Made by a program: the position numbers and the translations under genes
Source: Candidatus Omnitrophota bacterium
GTDB taxonomy: Bacteria > Hinthialibacterota > Hinthialibacteria > OLB16
Length of the DNA: 64,000 bases
Direction: 5' to 3'
NCBI GenBank assembly: GCA_020632575.1
Contig: JACKFH010000004.1
Coordinates: forward strand, 244,964 to 308,963
Shown: one piece after another, positions 1 to 8,531 of the stretch
Position numbering within the stretch: the first letter of the stretch is position 1
Layout: the number at the start of each line of letters is the position of its first letter
The notes under the pieces: generated by a model
Databases searched by the model: none
What the model was told of the DNA's origin: nothing
Seen by the model: the letters and a program-made list of their open reading frames with translations, nothing else

Positions 1-2
1 TC

Positions 3-548
3 ATCGACAAGTTCCCGGATGTCTCTGGGTATCGGACCTTCCTTGTCGATGCGGAACCCGGAACGATGAAGGGGGTCTCCAAGAATCTCGCTTTCGGTCT
101 TCAGGATTATGGGGTTCGAATCGATACAACCGCGGAGAAACTCGCCAGTTTCAATGTCGTGGAGAACACCTATCTCTCGATCTTTCAATCGTTGGGTGGG
201 TTGGGAATGATCCTCGGAAGTCTGGGTTTGGGGGTGGTTGTCCTCAGAAACGTTCTCGAACGACGCGGGGAATTGGCGCTCCTGAGAGCGGTCGGTTTCC
301 GATATGGGCAAATCCTGAAGATTGTCCTCTTCGAACACTGGTGGCTGGTGATTCTCGGTCTTGTTATCGGGACCCTCTCCGGACTTGTCTCGGTCTTACC
401 CGCCATCGGTTCGGCGCATCATCCCTTCCCGTATGTCTCACTCTCGCTCACCTTGCTCGGCATGGTGGCGAGTTGCCTGATCTGGACCTACCTGGCGGCG
501 ATCTTTGCGCTAAGAGGCCCCCTCCTGAATGCACTCAGGAACGAATGA
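3..548 (+). CDS. FtsX/MacB-type ABC permease, C-terminal part (5' truncated)
   Basis: The reading frame is open from the first bases of the window, so the gene begins upstream; about 181 residues are visible. The visible part has a soluble stretch followed by three strongly hydrophobic segments, one containing GGLGMILGSLGLGVVVLR. The phrase ERRGELALLRAVGF is typical of the cytoplasmic loop after a transmembrane helix in FtsX/MacB permeases, which report to a partner ATPase in lipoprotein export, efflux or division-related machines. It ends convergently with the next minus-strand gene, 11 bp away. The ATPase partner and the N-terminal part lie outside the window, so the substrate cannot be stated. 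Confidence 0.85.
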   Translation: MDKFPDVSGYRTFLVDAEPGTMKGVSKNLAFGLQDYGVRIDTTAEKLASFNVVENTYLSIFQSLGGLGMILGSLGLGVVVLRNVLERRGELALLRAVGFRYGQILKIVLFEHWWLVILGLVIGTLSGLVSVLPAIGSAHHPFPYVSLSLTLLGMVASCLIWTYLAAIFALRGPLLNALRNE

Positions 549-559
549 TCAAAAGGCGT

Positions 560-1711
560 TCACTTCTCCTCGAGCGCCCGACGCAGTCCAAGCATCATGG
601 AAATCCCATGCTGGACATAATCGATTCGAATCGAGGATTCACCCAAAGCCTCTTGGATTCCGCCTAAAGCCTCCTCCGGTTTCGGAAAGGTCTTCGAACG
701 AGCCTCATCGACTTGACACTTCAGCACGAAATTCGCAATCAGCTTCAGGCTTTTTAGATAATCGTCGGTGGGAAGATGGTTTCGCTCGGCAAGTTCGATC
801 ATAGCGGCAAGCGCCTCTCCCCGGATCGATGATGGCGTGCTCCGGGGTGGGGTGTAGAAGGTACCCACCCATTCTTTGTTTGGAAAACTTTCATTGCGCT
901 GTTCCAGTAGAATCGCATCGCAAATCCGCTGGGCTTGTTTGAGATATCGATCTTCGTCAGTCAATTCATGGAGCTCGTTGAGCGCCATGGTTAGCCAATG
1001 ATCGTGAGGCAAATCCTTCAGCGACTTGTCAGCGTCGCGAACCTGAATGAGCCAATCCGCCCCCTTCGTGGCGGTTTCGAGATACTCCGGCTTGGGATTA
1101 AGCTCGTACAATCTGGCCAATGCAAAGATGGCTTCTCCCGGGTAGTACATCGAGACGAACTTTCGCTTATCCGGCTCACCATAGAAATACTTCGATTCGA
1201 ATTGACCGTCCTCGTCCTGCATGAACCGGATGAACAGAAAGAGTTGATGGCAAACAGGTCGCCAACCCTGATCTCCCGTGATTGCTTCGTACTTGCAAAG
1301 CGCTAGCAGAGCGAGAGCCGCTCCGCCGAGCTTTGCTTCTTGATCCGGTGACACAATGGCGAGGAAGTCCTCTTGCTCATGTTCCGGTTTTGGGCCACGA
1401 GTTCGCTCGAGCAACCACTCCAATCCGATCTTTGCGGAGTCGAGATAACGCTTGTCGCCGGTCGCCTCATTCAGTTCGAGAAGTGAGTAACAGGTTCCCG
1501 CGTGACGCAGGAGATTGTAGGAAGAGGAGTAATCGTCCTTTTCCGGCTCATAGACATAGTCGAAACTTCCATCGGAATTCTGATGGCGCACCAAATAGTC
1601 GCCGCCCAGCACCGCGGCCTGAAGCAGCGACTCCGGCGTCAGATCGTTAGAGTGAGCGTTCCCGATGCAGAGTGTGCCGATTATGAGGAAGAGGCTTAGG
1701 ATTTTTTTCAT
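560..1711 (-). CDS. Secreted alpha-toroid (six-hairpin-like) protein of unknown substrate
   Basis: About 383 residues. I chose the ATG at 1711 because the protein then opens with a clean signal peptide (MKKILSLFLIIGTLCIG, then a small-residue cleavage site); the longer frame to 1789 uses TTG and runs through an intergenic hairpin. The mature part is a series of helical pairs with recurring phrases such as DYLVRHQNSDGSFDYVY, SLLELNEATGDKRYLDSA and ALARLYELNPKPEYLETA. This is the pattern of alpha/alpha-toroid folds (N-acylglucosamine epimerase-like, glucuronyl epimerase-like or six-hairpin glycosidase-like). No catalytic motif could be assigned. It is last in a minus-strand series behind a fumarylacetoacetate-hydrolase-family gene, with a hairpin between them. 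Likely periplasmic; sugar-related function is inference. Confidence 0.7.
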   Translation of the reverse strand: MKKILSLFLIIGTLCIGNAHSNDLTPESLLQAAVLGGDYLVRHQNSDGSFDYVYEPEKDDYSSSYNLLRHAGTCYSLLELNEATGDKRYLDSAKIGLEWLLERTRGPKPEHEQEDFLAIVSPDQEAKLGGAALALLALCKYEAITGDQGWRPVCHQLFLFIRFMQDEDGQFESKYFYGEPDKRKFVSMYYPGEAIFALARLYELNPKPEYLETATKGADWLIQVRDADKSLKDLPHDHWLTMALNELHELTDEDRYLKQAQRICDAILLEQRNESFPNKEWVGTFYTPPRSTPSSIRGEALAAMIELAERNHLPTDDYLKSLKLIANFVLKCQVDEARSKTFPKPEEALGGIQEALGESSIRIDYVQHGISMMLGLRRALEEK

Positions 1712-1745
1712 CGATATTGGGGAAACAAAAGAGGAGAGGGATTTA

Positions 1746-1782
1746 ACCGAGTCGCCCTTGTTCGAGGGCGACTCGGTTTTTT
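1746..1782 (+). terminator. Perfect 13-bp hairpin with T-run between two minus-strand genes
   Basis: The arms at 1746-1758 (ACCGAGTCGCCCT) and 1765-1777 are perfect reverse complements around a 6-nt loop, and TTTTTT follows on the plus strand (1777-1782). Read on the plus strand it looks like an intrinsic terminator, but both flanking genes are on the minus strand, where only a weak TTAAAT tail follows. It may stop antisense transcription or act as an attenuator or mRNA-end stabiliser after the upstream minus-strand gene. Confidence 0.55.
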
Positions 1783-1789
1783 CGATCAA

Positions 1790-2578
1790 TTAGGCGACTT
1801 GGTTCTTGAGTGTCCCAACCTTCTCAATCTCCACCTCGTAGACCACTCCCGATTTCAGGAGCAGTTTCGGACTTCTGGCCCAACCCACACCCTCCGGAGT
1901 GCCGGTCAGGATGACCGTGCCTGGGAGGAGCGTCGTATCCTGAGAAAGGAACTCGATCAGAGTCGGAACATCGAAAATCATGTCGTCGGTGTTGGAATCT
2001 TGAACCGTCTCACCATTGTACCGCCCCTGGATGCGAAGCGTATTTGGATCGGGGATCTCATCGGAGGTGACAATGAACGGGCCCATCGGCGCGAAGGTGT
2101 CGAACGCCTTGCCCCGAACCCATTGCGATCCTCCCTTAACCGCTTGCCAAATGCGAGCGGACACATCGTTGGCGCAGGTGTACCCCAAGACATAATCCAA
2201 AGCGTTCGCCTTGGTGGCATTGAGACAGGGTTTCCCGATGACTACCACCAACTCGGCTTCGTAATCGACCTCATCATCGCAGACTTTCGGAATCTTAATC
2301 GGCTGCTCGTGACCGATGGCCGCGTTCGGGTTTTTCATGAACACAATCGGATACTCCGGAACATCCTTCCCGCTCTCTTCGGCATGCGCTTTGTAGTTCG
2401 CTCCGATGCAAATGATCGCCCTTGGATCGATTGGGGCTAACCACTCCTTGGCCTCGACCTCCTGGTCGGTGACATGAGGAGCGTCGAGGATGTTTCCCTC
2501 GACTTTGTAAAGTTTTCCATCCTTTTCGGCGACAGAAACCGTTTCTCCGGCGGCTGATATGACACGTGCGAATTTCAT
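1790..2578 (-). CDS. Fumarylacetoacetate hydrolase family protein
   Basis: 262 residues, the usual length for the family that includes 2-hydroxyhepta-2,4-dienedioate isomerase, acylpyruvate hydrolase and oxaloacetate decarboxylases. The family's metal-binding acidic motif is seen in DDEVDYEAELVVVIGK, followed by GYTCANDVSAR and the C-terminal TGTPEGVGWARSP motif. These enzymes cleave or isomerise C-C bonds next to a 1,3-dicarbonyl, using Mg or Mn, in the cytoplasm. The exact substrate is not readable from sequence. The ATG at 2578 is preceded by a GAGGAAG ribosome site. It lies 39 bp after hemH on the same strand and may be co-transcribed with it. Confidence 0.88.
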   Translation of the reverse strand: MKFARVISAAGETVSVAEKDGKLYKVEGNILDAPHVTDQEVEAKEWLAPIDPRAIICIGANYKAHAEESGKDVPEYPIVFMKNPNAAIGHEQPIKIPKVCDDEVDYEAELVVVIGKPCLNATKANALDYVLGYTCANDVSARIWQAVKGGSQWVRGKAFDTFAPMGPFIVTSDEIPDPNTLRIQGRYNGETVQDSNTDDMIFDVPTLIEFLSQDTTLLPGTVILTGTPEGVGWARSPKLLLKSGVVYEVEIEKVGTLKNQVA

Positions 2579-2617
2579 CTTCTTCCTCTCTCTGTTAGTC
2601 GGTGAAGGCTCCGAAAA

Positions 2618-3649
2618 TCAAGCCTCAGGTTGACACCATTTCACCAGCGTTTCAATCCACCTGGGATGCGTGTTCATGCAGGGAATCATCTCATATTCCT
2701 CCCCCCCGGCCTGGATGAAAGATTCACGACCTCGGATTCCGATTTCCTCGAGAGTCTCCAAGCAATCCGAAACAAATGCCGGGCAGATGACCAGGATTCT
2801 CTTGACTCCTTCTTTCGGAAGTCTCTCCAGTTCGAGATCGGTGTAGGGTTTCAACCAGGGCTCGCGCCCGAGGCGGGACTGGAACGAGATGGAATACTTG
2901 TCCTTCGGAATCCCCGCCTTTTCCACGAACAGTTCTGTTGTGCGGAAGACCTGATGGCGATAACAAGTCTGGTGGGCCTCGGAGGGAACGGAGCAGCAAT
3001 TCTCGACCTGTAGGCAGTGCTTCCCGGTCGGATCGGCGGTCTTCATATGACGCTCGGGGAGGCCATGGTAACTGAACAGGATGTGATCGTAATCCTTTTT
3101 CAAATACTCCGAGGCGCTCGCGACCATTGCCTCAATGTAGTCTGGATCGTCATAAAAAGGCGGCTTGACCTGGAGCCGAATTTTCGGAGCGATTCTCTTT
3201 AACTGCTTCTCGACCTCCATCACCGCGGTCTCATAACTGGAAGCCGCGTAATGGGGGTATAGAGGGATCAGGAGTATCTCTTCCAAATCGAGAGATTGTC
3301 CCAACAACTCTCGGATGCCCGCCGCGCTGGAGGGGTTCCCATACCGCATGCCAAGACCAACCGGACAATCGACTCTTTCCTGGACGAGTTCCTTCACTTT
3401 CTGGCTGATTACGATCAACGGAGATCCCTCATCGGTCCATATCGTCCGGTACGCGTGGGCGGATTCCTTGGGTCGTTTGGGGAGAATGAAACAGCAGACC
3501 ACGAATTTGCGAATGAGATAGGGTGAGTCGATCACCTTCTCATCCATCAAAAACTGGTGGAGATACTTCCTCACAGCGGACACCTCGGTCGAATCCGGCG
3601 ATCCGAGATTGACCAAAAGGACTCCCCTCTTGGGCTTCGATTTTTCCAT
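2618..3649 (-). CDS. hemH: Ferrochelatase
   Basis: About 343 residues from the ATG at 3649; a longer GTG start at 3685 would add 12 residues of no conserved character. The N-terminus GVLLVNLGSPDS and the catalytic segment FSYHGLPERHMK, which holds the metal-site histidine, identify ferrochelatase (coproporphyrin III or protoporphyrin IX ferrochelatase). It inserts Fe(II) into the porphyrin ring as the last or next-to-last step of heme synthesis. A cysteine-rich patch (CLQVENCCS) occurs where several bacterial ferrochelatases have extra Cys; whether it carries an iron-sulfur cluster is not decided by sequence. No other heme genes are in the window. It follows the TIGR01777 epimerase gene by 53 bp on the same strand. 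Confidence 0.95.
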   Translation of the reverse strand: MEKSKPKRGVLLVNLGSPDSTEVSAVRKYLHQFLMDEKVIDSPYLIRKFVVCCFILPKRPKESAHAYRTIWTDEGSPLIVISQKVKELVQERVDCPVGLGMRYGNPSSAAGIRELLGQSLDLEEILLIPLYPHYAASSYETAVMEVEKQLKRIAPKIRLQVKPPFYDDPDYIEAMVASASEYLKKDYDHILFSYHGLPERHMKTADPTGKHCLQVENCCSVPSEAHQTCYRHQVFRTTELFVEKAGIPKDKYSISFQSRLGREPWLKPYTDLELERLPKEGVKRILVICPAFVSDCLETLEEIGIRGRESFIQAGGEEYEMIPCMNTHPRWIETLVKWCQPEA

Positions 3650-3702
3650 TAAACCTTTGTTTCCTTGATTAATTTCAACCGCCACATATGGGATCCAAAA
3701 AC

Positions 3703-4605
3703 TTAATTGTGTTTCAGCAAGCGGCTAAGCGCCCCTTCCAAATCAGGATTTTGGAATTCAAATCCCGATTCTTCGAGTTTCTTCGGGATGACCCGAGTGC
3801 TGGAGAGAAGCAGCGCCTGAGCCGCCATCTTACCAAGGACCAGTTCCAGGATGAAAGAGGGAACCGGCAGGATCGTCGGACGGTTCAGAACCCCGCCCAG
3901 AGTCTTGGTGAATTCCAGATTGGTGACTGGGTTTGGCGCGACGAGATTGACCGGGCCCTGGAGGGCGTCGTTGTCGAGACAATGCCGAAGGCCCCGCACG
4001 GCATCGTCGATGGCGATCCAGCTCATGTACTGAGAACCATCCCCGACTCGCCCTCCGATTCCCAACTTAAAGGGGGTCAACATCTTTTCGAGAGCTCCCC
4101 CATCGGGCGAAAGAACGATCCCGATTCGAGTGTTGACAGTCCGAATGCCAGCCTCCCTCGCGGGTCGACAGGCCGCCTCCCATTCCACACAAACCTCCGC
4201 GAGGAAATCGTCACCTGGCGGTTTCTCCTCGTCCAGCAATTCATCCTCTCTCGCCCCATAATACCCAATGGCGGACGCACAAACGAAAACGCTTGGAGGA
4301 GACTCAAGGCCGCAAAGCGTCTCACTCAGGAATTGAGTCCCTTCGACCCGGCTGTCCCGGATTTTCCTCCGTTGTTCTGAGGTCCACCTTCCAGAGGCGA
4401 TGTTCTCTCCAGCCAAATGGACCACCCCATCGACACCCTCCAGTTTTTCCTTTTCGATGGTTTGTTCCATCGGATCCCAATGGACCGAGTCCGCCGCCCC
4501 CCCACCCCGGCGCGAAATGCCGATCGCCTGGTGACCATCCGTCACAAGCGATTTTTTCAATGCGGAACCGATGAGTCCTGTTGAGCCGGTGATCGCGATT
4601 TTCAT
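3703..4605 (-). CDS. TIGR01777 family NAD(P)-binding epimerase (YfcH-like)
   Basis: 300 residues from the ATG at 4605, which has an AGGAGG ribosome site six bases upstream. It starts with the Rossmann signature ITGSTGLIGSAL and contains the family's HLAGENIASGRW stretch, followed by a charged helix with arginines and VEGT. CASAIGYYG carries the catalytic Tyr region of extended SDRs. The C-terminal domain ends with the usual VIPKKLEESGFEFQ helix. Members are widespread, cytosolic and often encoded near heme or cell-division genes, but the substrate is not established. Its position just before hemH is consistent with that known association. Confidence 0.9.
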   Translation of the reverse strand: MKIAITGSTGLIGSALKKSLVTDGHQAIGISRRGGGAADSVHWDPMEQTIEKEKLEGVDGVVHLAGENIASGRWTSEQRRKIRDSRVEGTQFLSETLCGLESPPSVFVCASAIGYYGAREDELLDEEKPPGDDFLAEVCVEWEAACRPAREAGIRTVNTRIGIVLSPDGGALEKMLTPFKLGIGGRVGDGSQYMSWIAIDDAVRGLRHCLDNDALQGPVNLVAPNPVTNLEFTKTLGGVLNRPTILPVPSFILELVLGKMAAQALLLSSTRVIPKKLEESGFEFQNPDLEGALSRLLKHN

Positions 4606-4678
4606 GGAGGGCCTCCTGTCCAAGTTCTAGTCGAGCTTACCGGAGGAGAGTTTAGACAAAAATGAGTTTCGGATCGAC

Positions 4679-7297
4679 TCAGGCGTGAGCTTCCAAAGAT
4701 TGGATCAATTCCTCGAGGTCGCTGGCGGTGTAGGGTTTTTGGATGTATCCCGCCAAACGCTCGGGATCCCGCATTTCGGCGATGGCGGTGGATCGATCGT
4801 ACCCGCTGTTTACTATGACTTGGGCGCCCGGGTCGATCTCGAGGATCTTCTCGAAAACCTCCGGACCGCTGAGACCAGGAATCTGGATGTCGAGAAACAC
4901 GATCTGAATCTTATCCTTGTGGATTTCAAAAAGGGAAAGAGCCTTGTCTCCATCGTTGGCGGTCAAGGTTTCATACCCCATCTTTTGAAACATCTTGGAG
5001 GTCACTCCAACCACCACATTGTCGTCATCCACGATCAGAACCTTGTTTCCCTCGCTCGACCCGGCGACCCTGAAAGTCTCGGCGTCCTTCCTGGCGATCT
5101 CTTCCGCCTCTGGAAGGAAAAGCGTGAAAGTGCTTCCCTTGCCGGGTTGGCTTTCGACTCGAATCGATCCGTGGTGGTTCTTAACGATCCCCGCCGAGGC
5201 CGCCAGCCCCAATCCCCGGCCAAGGAACTTGGTGGTGAAGAAGGGATCGAACACATGGTTGAGCACCTCGGTCGGCATGCCGGTTCCCGTGTCGCTGACT
5301 TGGATGCAAGCGTAGTAACCCGGCTCCAATTCCATCTCGGATTGGCTTCCCTGCTGGCCTCCGGGATGAAAGAGATTCCGAGTTCGGATGGTGAGAGTCC
5401 CCCCATCCTCCATGGCCTCATTCGAATTGACACAGAAATTCAGAAGGACTTGTTGAATCTGCATCGGGTCGGCATGCACCTGTTTCAATTCCGGGCTGCA
5501 ATCGAAATCCAACAAAACGTTCGGACCCAAGGAGCCTTTCACCATGTCGATCGAATCGAGCACAACCTGATTGAGATCGATCCTCCTGGGTTGATGAATG
5601 CCCGCCCGGGAATAGTCCAGCAATTCCTTGGTCAATCGAGCGAGTCTTTCCGACGAGGAGAGAATGCTCTTGACCATCTCCTCGGCGTCGGAGTCCTTGG
5701 GAACCTCATCCTTCAAGAGTCCGGCGTTTCCCATGATCCCGAGGAGGATGTTGTTGAAGTCATGCGCGATCCCCCCCGCCAGAGTGATCAAAGTCCGCTC
5801 TTTTTGTTTCTCGAACAGCCGGTTCTCCATCAATTTCCGCTCGGTGATATCGCGTAGAATGCCTTGAATTCGCTTCTTCCCGTCGAGCTGGACGATGTCG
5901 AAACTGCCCTCGACAGTCAGAACGCCGCCGCCCTTCTTGAGCACACGAAACTCATAGGTCCGCGGGATATCTTGGCCATTGAAACGCTGACGGTTCTTTT
6001 CAAGGACAATTTCACGGTCGTCGGGGTGCAGGATTTCCAGAAGATTCAGCGCGGCAATCTCCTCCGTGGTGTAGCCGAGCACCTGATAAAATTTCTCATT
6101 GAACAAGATCGGCCGAACATTCTCGTCGAACACCGCGATGCTGTCGTTGGCTGTCTCGAAGAGCGCACGATACCGCTCCGCGCTCTCCTTGAGTTCCTGT
6201 TCCGCCTTCTTCTTCTCGGTGATATCGCGGAAGAACGCCTGGATGCCGATGATTTCGTCGTTTTTTCGAATCAGGTCGAAACTGGCCTCGATATTGACCT
6301 CACGGCCTTCCTTATGAATGCACCGATATTCATAAGTCCTGGGGACCGCCTCCCCCGCTAATCGTCTCCGGTTATTGTCCACAAGCATCCGGCGGTCGTC
6401 GGGATGGACCACGTCCATCATATCCCTCTCCGCCAATTCCTCTTGGGTGTACCCGAGCATCTCGGCGCATCGACGGTTGAACAGGATTGGGTCCGGAGTC
6501 TCCACCCCATAGAGAGCGATGCCCTCCTCGGCGCCCTCGAAGAGAAGACCGTACCGCTCTTCGCTTTCGCGCAACGCTTCGTGGTTCCGCTTCCTTTCGG
6601 TGATGTCGCGAACCACCACCTGGATTCCCACGATTTCTCGGTCCTTGTAAACCGGATCGAAACTCCCCTCGACCTCGATGACATCGCCGTTCTTTCGGAT
6701 GCCTCGGAACTCGTAGATTCGTGGAGCGTCTCCACCTTGGAACCGTTTCCCCGCGTTGGAAAGAACCATCTCACGATCCGAGGGATGCACCAGATCGATG
6801 AAGGATTTTTCCAAAAGCTCCTCGCGGTTGTAACCGGTGACTTCACAGATGTGATCGTTCATCAAGGAGGGGGTCAAGTCGCGTTCGAGAAAAACGATGC
6901 CGTCCTGGGTTCCCTCGAACAGTCGCCGGTAACGGTCCTCGCTGTCTCGAAGGAGCTGGTTCACCTTGTCACGCCGCTTAAACTCAAAGGTAATGAACTC
7001 GCAAAGACCGCACACCGATGCGAACACCGAAATGAATTCGATGAATTCCTGGGAGAAACGGCCGGGGTAGCGGAGGAAATAATGGACAGTCCCAACTCCG
7101 AGAATAATGAGTAGCATCGACCGGTAAAGCGATTTCCGGCGCCGAAGACAGACGAAAAAGATTGGGGGGAGAGCGATCGAGAACCACCACTCCGTCAAAT
7201 CCTTTGTGAGGATAAGGTATCCGAGGGTGGCCGAGGCGATTGCATAGACCAACACAATGGCGAGTTTTGTCCAAAAACTGTCCTTCATGAAGCGCAA
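4679..7297 (-). CDS. Membrane hybrid histidine kinase with three PAS domains and a receiver
   Basis: 872 residues. Four hydrophobic segments lie in the first ~105 residues, then three consecutive PAS/PAC domains (about 115-236, 240-362 and 366-484; each ends near DITERK or DITEKK). A HisKA dimerisation domain with the phospho-accepting His in GGIAHDFNNILLG is followed by a HATPase domain with an N-box (NFCVNSNEAME), a G1 box (SDTGTGMP) and the F/G2 region. A C-terminal receiver (about 755-870) has VLIVDDD, its phospho-Asp in FLDIQIPG and a conserved KP. The three PAS domains look like internal duplications. It senses an unknown signal at the membrane. No separate response regulator is adjacent. 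A good sigma70-like promoter lies upstream. Confidence 0.95.
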   Translation of the reverse strand: MRFMKDSFWTKLAIVLVYAIASATLGYLILTKDLTEWWFSIALPPIFFVCLRRRKSLYRSMLLIILGVGTVHYFLRYPGRFSQEFIEFISVFASVCGLCEFITFEFKRRDKVNQLLRDSEDRYRRLFEGTQDGIVFLERDLTPSLMNDHICEVTGYNREELLEKSFIDLVHPSDREMVLSNAGKRFQGGDAPRIYEFRGIRKNGDVIEVEGSFDPVYKDREIVGIQVVVRDITERKRNHEALRESEERYGLLFEGAEEGIALYGVETPDPILFNRRCAEMLGYTQEELAERDMMDVVHPDDRRMLVDNNRRRLAGEAVPRTYEYRCIHKEGREVNIEASFDLIRKNDEIIGIQAFFRDITEKKKAEQELKESAERYRALFETANDSIAVFDENVRPILFNEKFYQVLGYTTEEIAALNLLEILHPDDREIVLEKNRQRFNGQDIPRTYEFRVLKKGGGVLTVEGSFDIVQLDGKKRIQGILRDITERKLMENRLFEKQKERTLITLAGGIAHDFNNILLGIMGNAGLLKDEVPKDSDAEEMVKSILSSSERLARLTKELLDYSRAGIHQPRRIDLNQVVLDSIDMVKGSLGPNVLLDFDCSPELKQVHADPMQIQQVLLNFCVNSNEAMEDGGTLTIRTRNLFHPGGQQGSQSEMELEPGYYACIQVSDTGTGMPTEVLNHVFDPFFTTKFLGRGLGLAASAGIVKNHHGSIRVESQPGKGSTFTLFLPEAEEIARKDAETFRVAGSSEGNKVLIVDDDNVVVGVTSKMFQKMGYETLTANDGDKALSLFEIHKDKIQIVFLDIQIPGLSGPEVFEKILEIDPGAQVIVNSGYDRSTAIAEMRDPERLAGYIQKPYTASDLEELIQSLEAHA

Positions 7298-7349
7298 CCC
7301 ACTTCCTAAAACTCAATTCTCACTGGCCAATTTGGATTCATCCTTTTCT

Positions 7350-7377
7350 ATTATAAACCAAATTCTTGAAGGTTCAA
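7350..7377 (-). promoter_or_regulatory. Sigma70-like promoter of the histidine kinase gene
   Basis: On the minus strand TTGAAC (7372-7377) is followed after 16 bases by a perfect TATAAT (7350-7355), inside an AT-rich stretch. Transcription would begin near 7343, giving a leader of about 45 bases before the kinase start at 7297. Confidence 0.7.
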
Positions 7378-7715
7378 CTTTTGAGTGTGAAAAACTTTTT
7401 ATTTGAGCCTCCAAGTGTAACGATTCAATGCACTCCACCTTTGGACCGTTAAGAACCGTGATTCCCGCCGGTCATACAGCCGGGAATGGATGACACCAGA
7501 TTCACTTTTTGTTTTATTTTGAAATACCGTTGATAGAATGCTAAAAAAAAGAGATGACAAGCTTTATGAGTGGTTGATACGCTTTTTCCGGGCTTAGGGT
7601 GCATTCGAGAACCAAAGGTATTGTGGCCATTAAATTGGCCCCCCAATTGCACAAGAACTGGTTGTGATCATTTGGATCACCCCAAATATCACGGCCAATT
7701 ACCTCATCTCTTGTG

Positions 7716-7773
7716 GGCCCGGCGTCGTGCGTTGTTCCGTAAGGGCAACGCCTAGGCGAGGCGGCGCCGGGCC
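7716..7773. terminator. GC-rich nested hairpin just after the pgeF stop
   Basis: The outer arms GGCCCGGCG (7716-7724) and CGCCGGGCC (7765-7773) enclose a second stem, GCGTTG (7729-7734) with CAACGC (7746-7751). It starts three bases after the pgeF stop codon. The T-rich tail (TCTTATTTTTT) is on the plus-strand side, so for pgeF it would be a U-less hairpin rather than a classical terminator. Confidence 0.45.
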
Positions 7774-7775
7774 TC

Positions 7776-8531
7776 TTATTTTTTGATGGAGATGAACCCC
7801 ATCATCCGACCATTCGGTGTCTCGCCCCGCCGGTGGGAAAAAAGATTCTCTTCCTCAAAGGTGCATGCCCCCGAGTTTTCCACATTCGATGGTTCAATTC
7901 CCGCTTGAACCAATTGTGTCCCGATCAGTCCAGGCAGGTTGACCCGAAGGGGATTCTCGAGAAGGTGATCCCGACCCCACCTTTCTTCAAATTTCTTCCA
8001 CACATCTCCACCCACTTCAAAACAGTTGCCGCAAATCATCGGACTGATCCACGCCGCCAGATCGACCGGGGGGATTCCGAAAAGTGATTGGAAGGATCGG
8101 ACCGCCGCCTCGGCCATATTCTCAAAAGTTCCGCGCCACCCCGAATGAAAGGCTCCCACCGCTTGGCCGTTCCTCTCGGCGATCAGGATGCAGGCGCAAT
8201 CGGCGACCATGATGGCGAGAGGGAGGCCCGGCTCGTTGGCGATCAATCCATCCGCCGGGGGAAGCGAAGATTCGGGGCTGTCCGACCCCGCGCCCCGGTC
8301 CGCCACGGAGACTCTTCGAATGGTGGTTCCATGTTCCTGGAGGGAGAATGTCAGATGTTCCGGGGGGATATCGAGAGTCGTCGTGTTCTTGGCTCGATTG
8401 TCCAGGGCATGAGAGGGATCTCCCTGAATGAGAGACACGTTTCCCCAGTCCGGAAGGTCCTCGCGTTTCGTGGTGAAACCATGAATCACCGTCGGGACTT
8501 GGAGCAAGAGATCGGACTGGAGCAAGGTCAA
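7776..8531 (-). CDS. pgeF: Polyphenol oxidase / YfiH family protein (purine nucleoside phosphorylase-like)
   Basis: 251 residues, normal for the YfiH/LACC1 family. Recognisable elements are IHGFTTKR near the N-terminus, the metal-ligand stretch MVADCACILI, and FHSGWRGT with the conserved His-Ser-Gly-Trp-Arg-Gly block. A further ligand region lies in ICGNCFEVGGDV. Family members are cytosolic, zinc-dependent, and have been reported both as a peptidoglycan editing factor and as purine nucleoside phosphorylases/adenosine deaminases. The start codon overlaps the panB stop by four bases (ATGA), so the two genes are translated from one message. Confidence 0.9.
   Translation of the reverse strand: MTLLQSDLLLQVPTVIHGFTTKREDLPDWGNVSLIQGDPSHALDNRAKNTTTLDIPPEHLTFSLQEHGTTIRRVSVADRGAGSDSPESSLPPADGLIANEPGLPLAIMVADCACILIAERNGQAVGAFHSGWRGTFENMAEAAVRSFQSLFGIPPVDLAAWISPMICGNCFEVGGDVWKKFEERWGRDHLLENPLRVNLPGLIGTQLVQAGIEPSNVENSGACTFEEENLFSHRRGETPNGRMMGFISIKK

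Larger units (their letters stand above)
7298..7775. other. 478-bp intergenic region between pgeF and the histidine kinase
   Basis: No convincing gene is present; the short frames here lack a ribosome site and any familiar protein character. The part nearest the kinase is AT-rich and carries its promoter. The part nearest pgeF carries a GC-rich hairpin at 7716-7773. Between them are short dyads such as TGGCCATTAAATTGGCC near 7625, of unknown role. Confidence 0.6.

Noticed and set aside
7449..7652. 67-residue minus-strand frame in the gap
   Set aside because: No ribosome site, no conserved character; compositional noise in an intergenic region.
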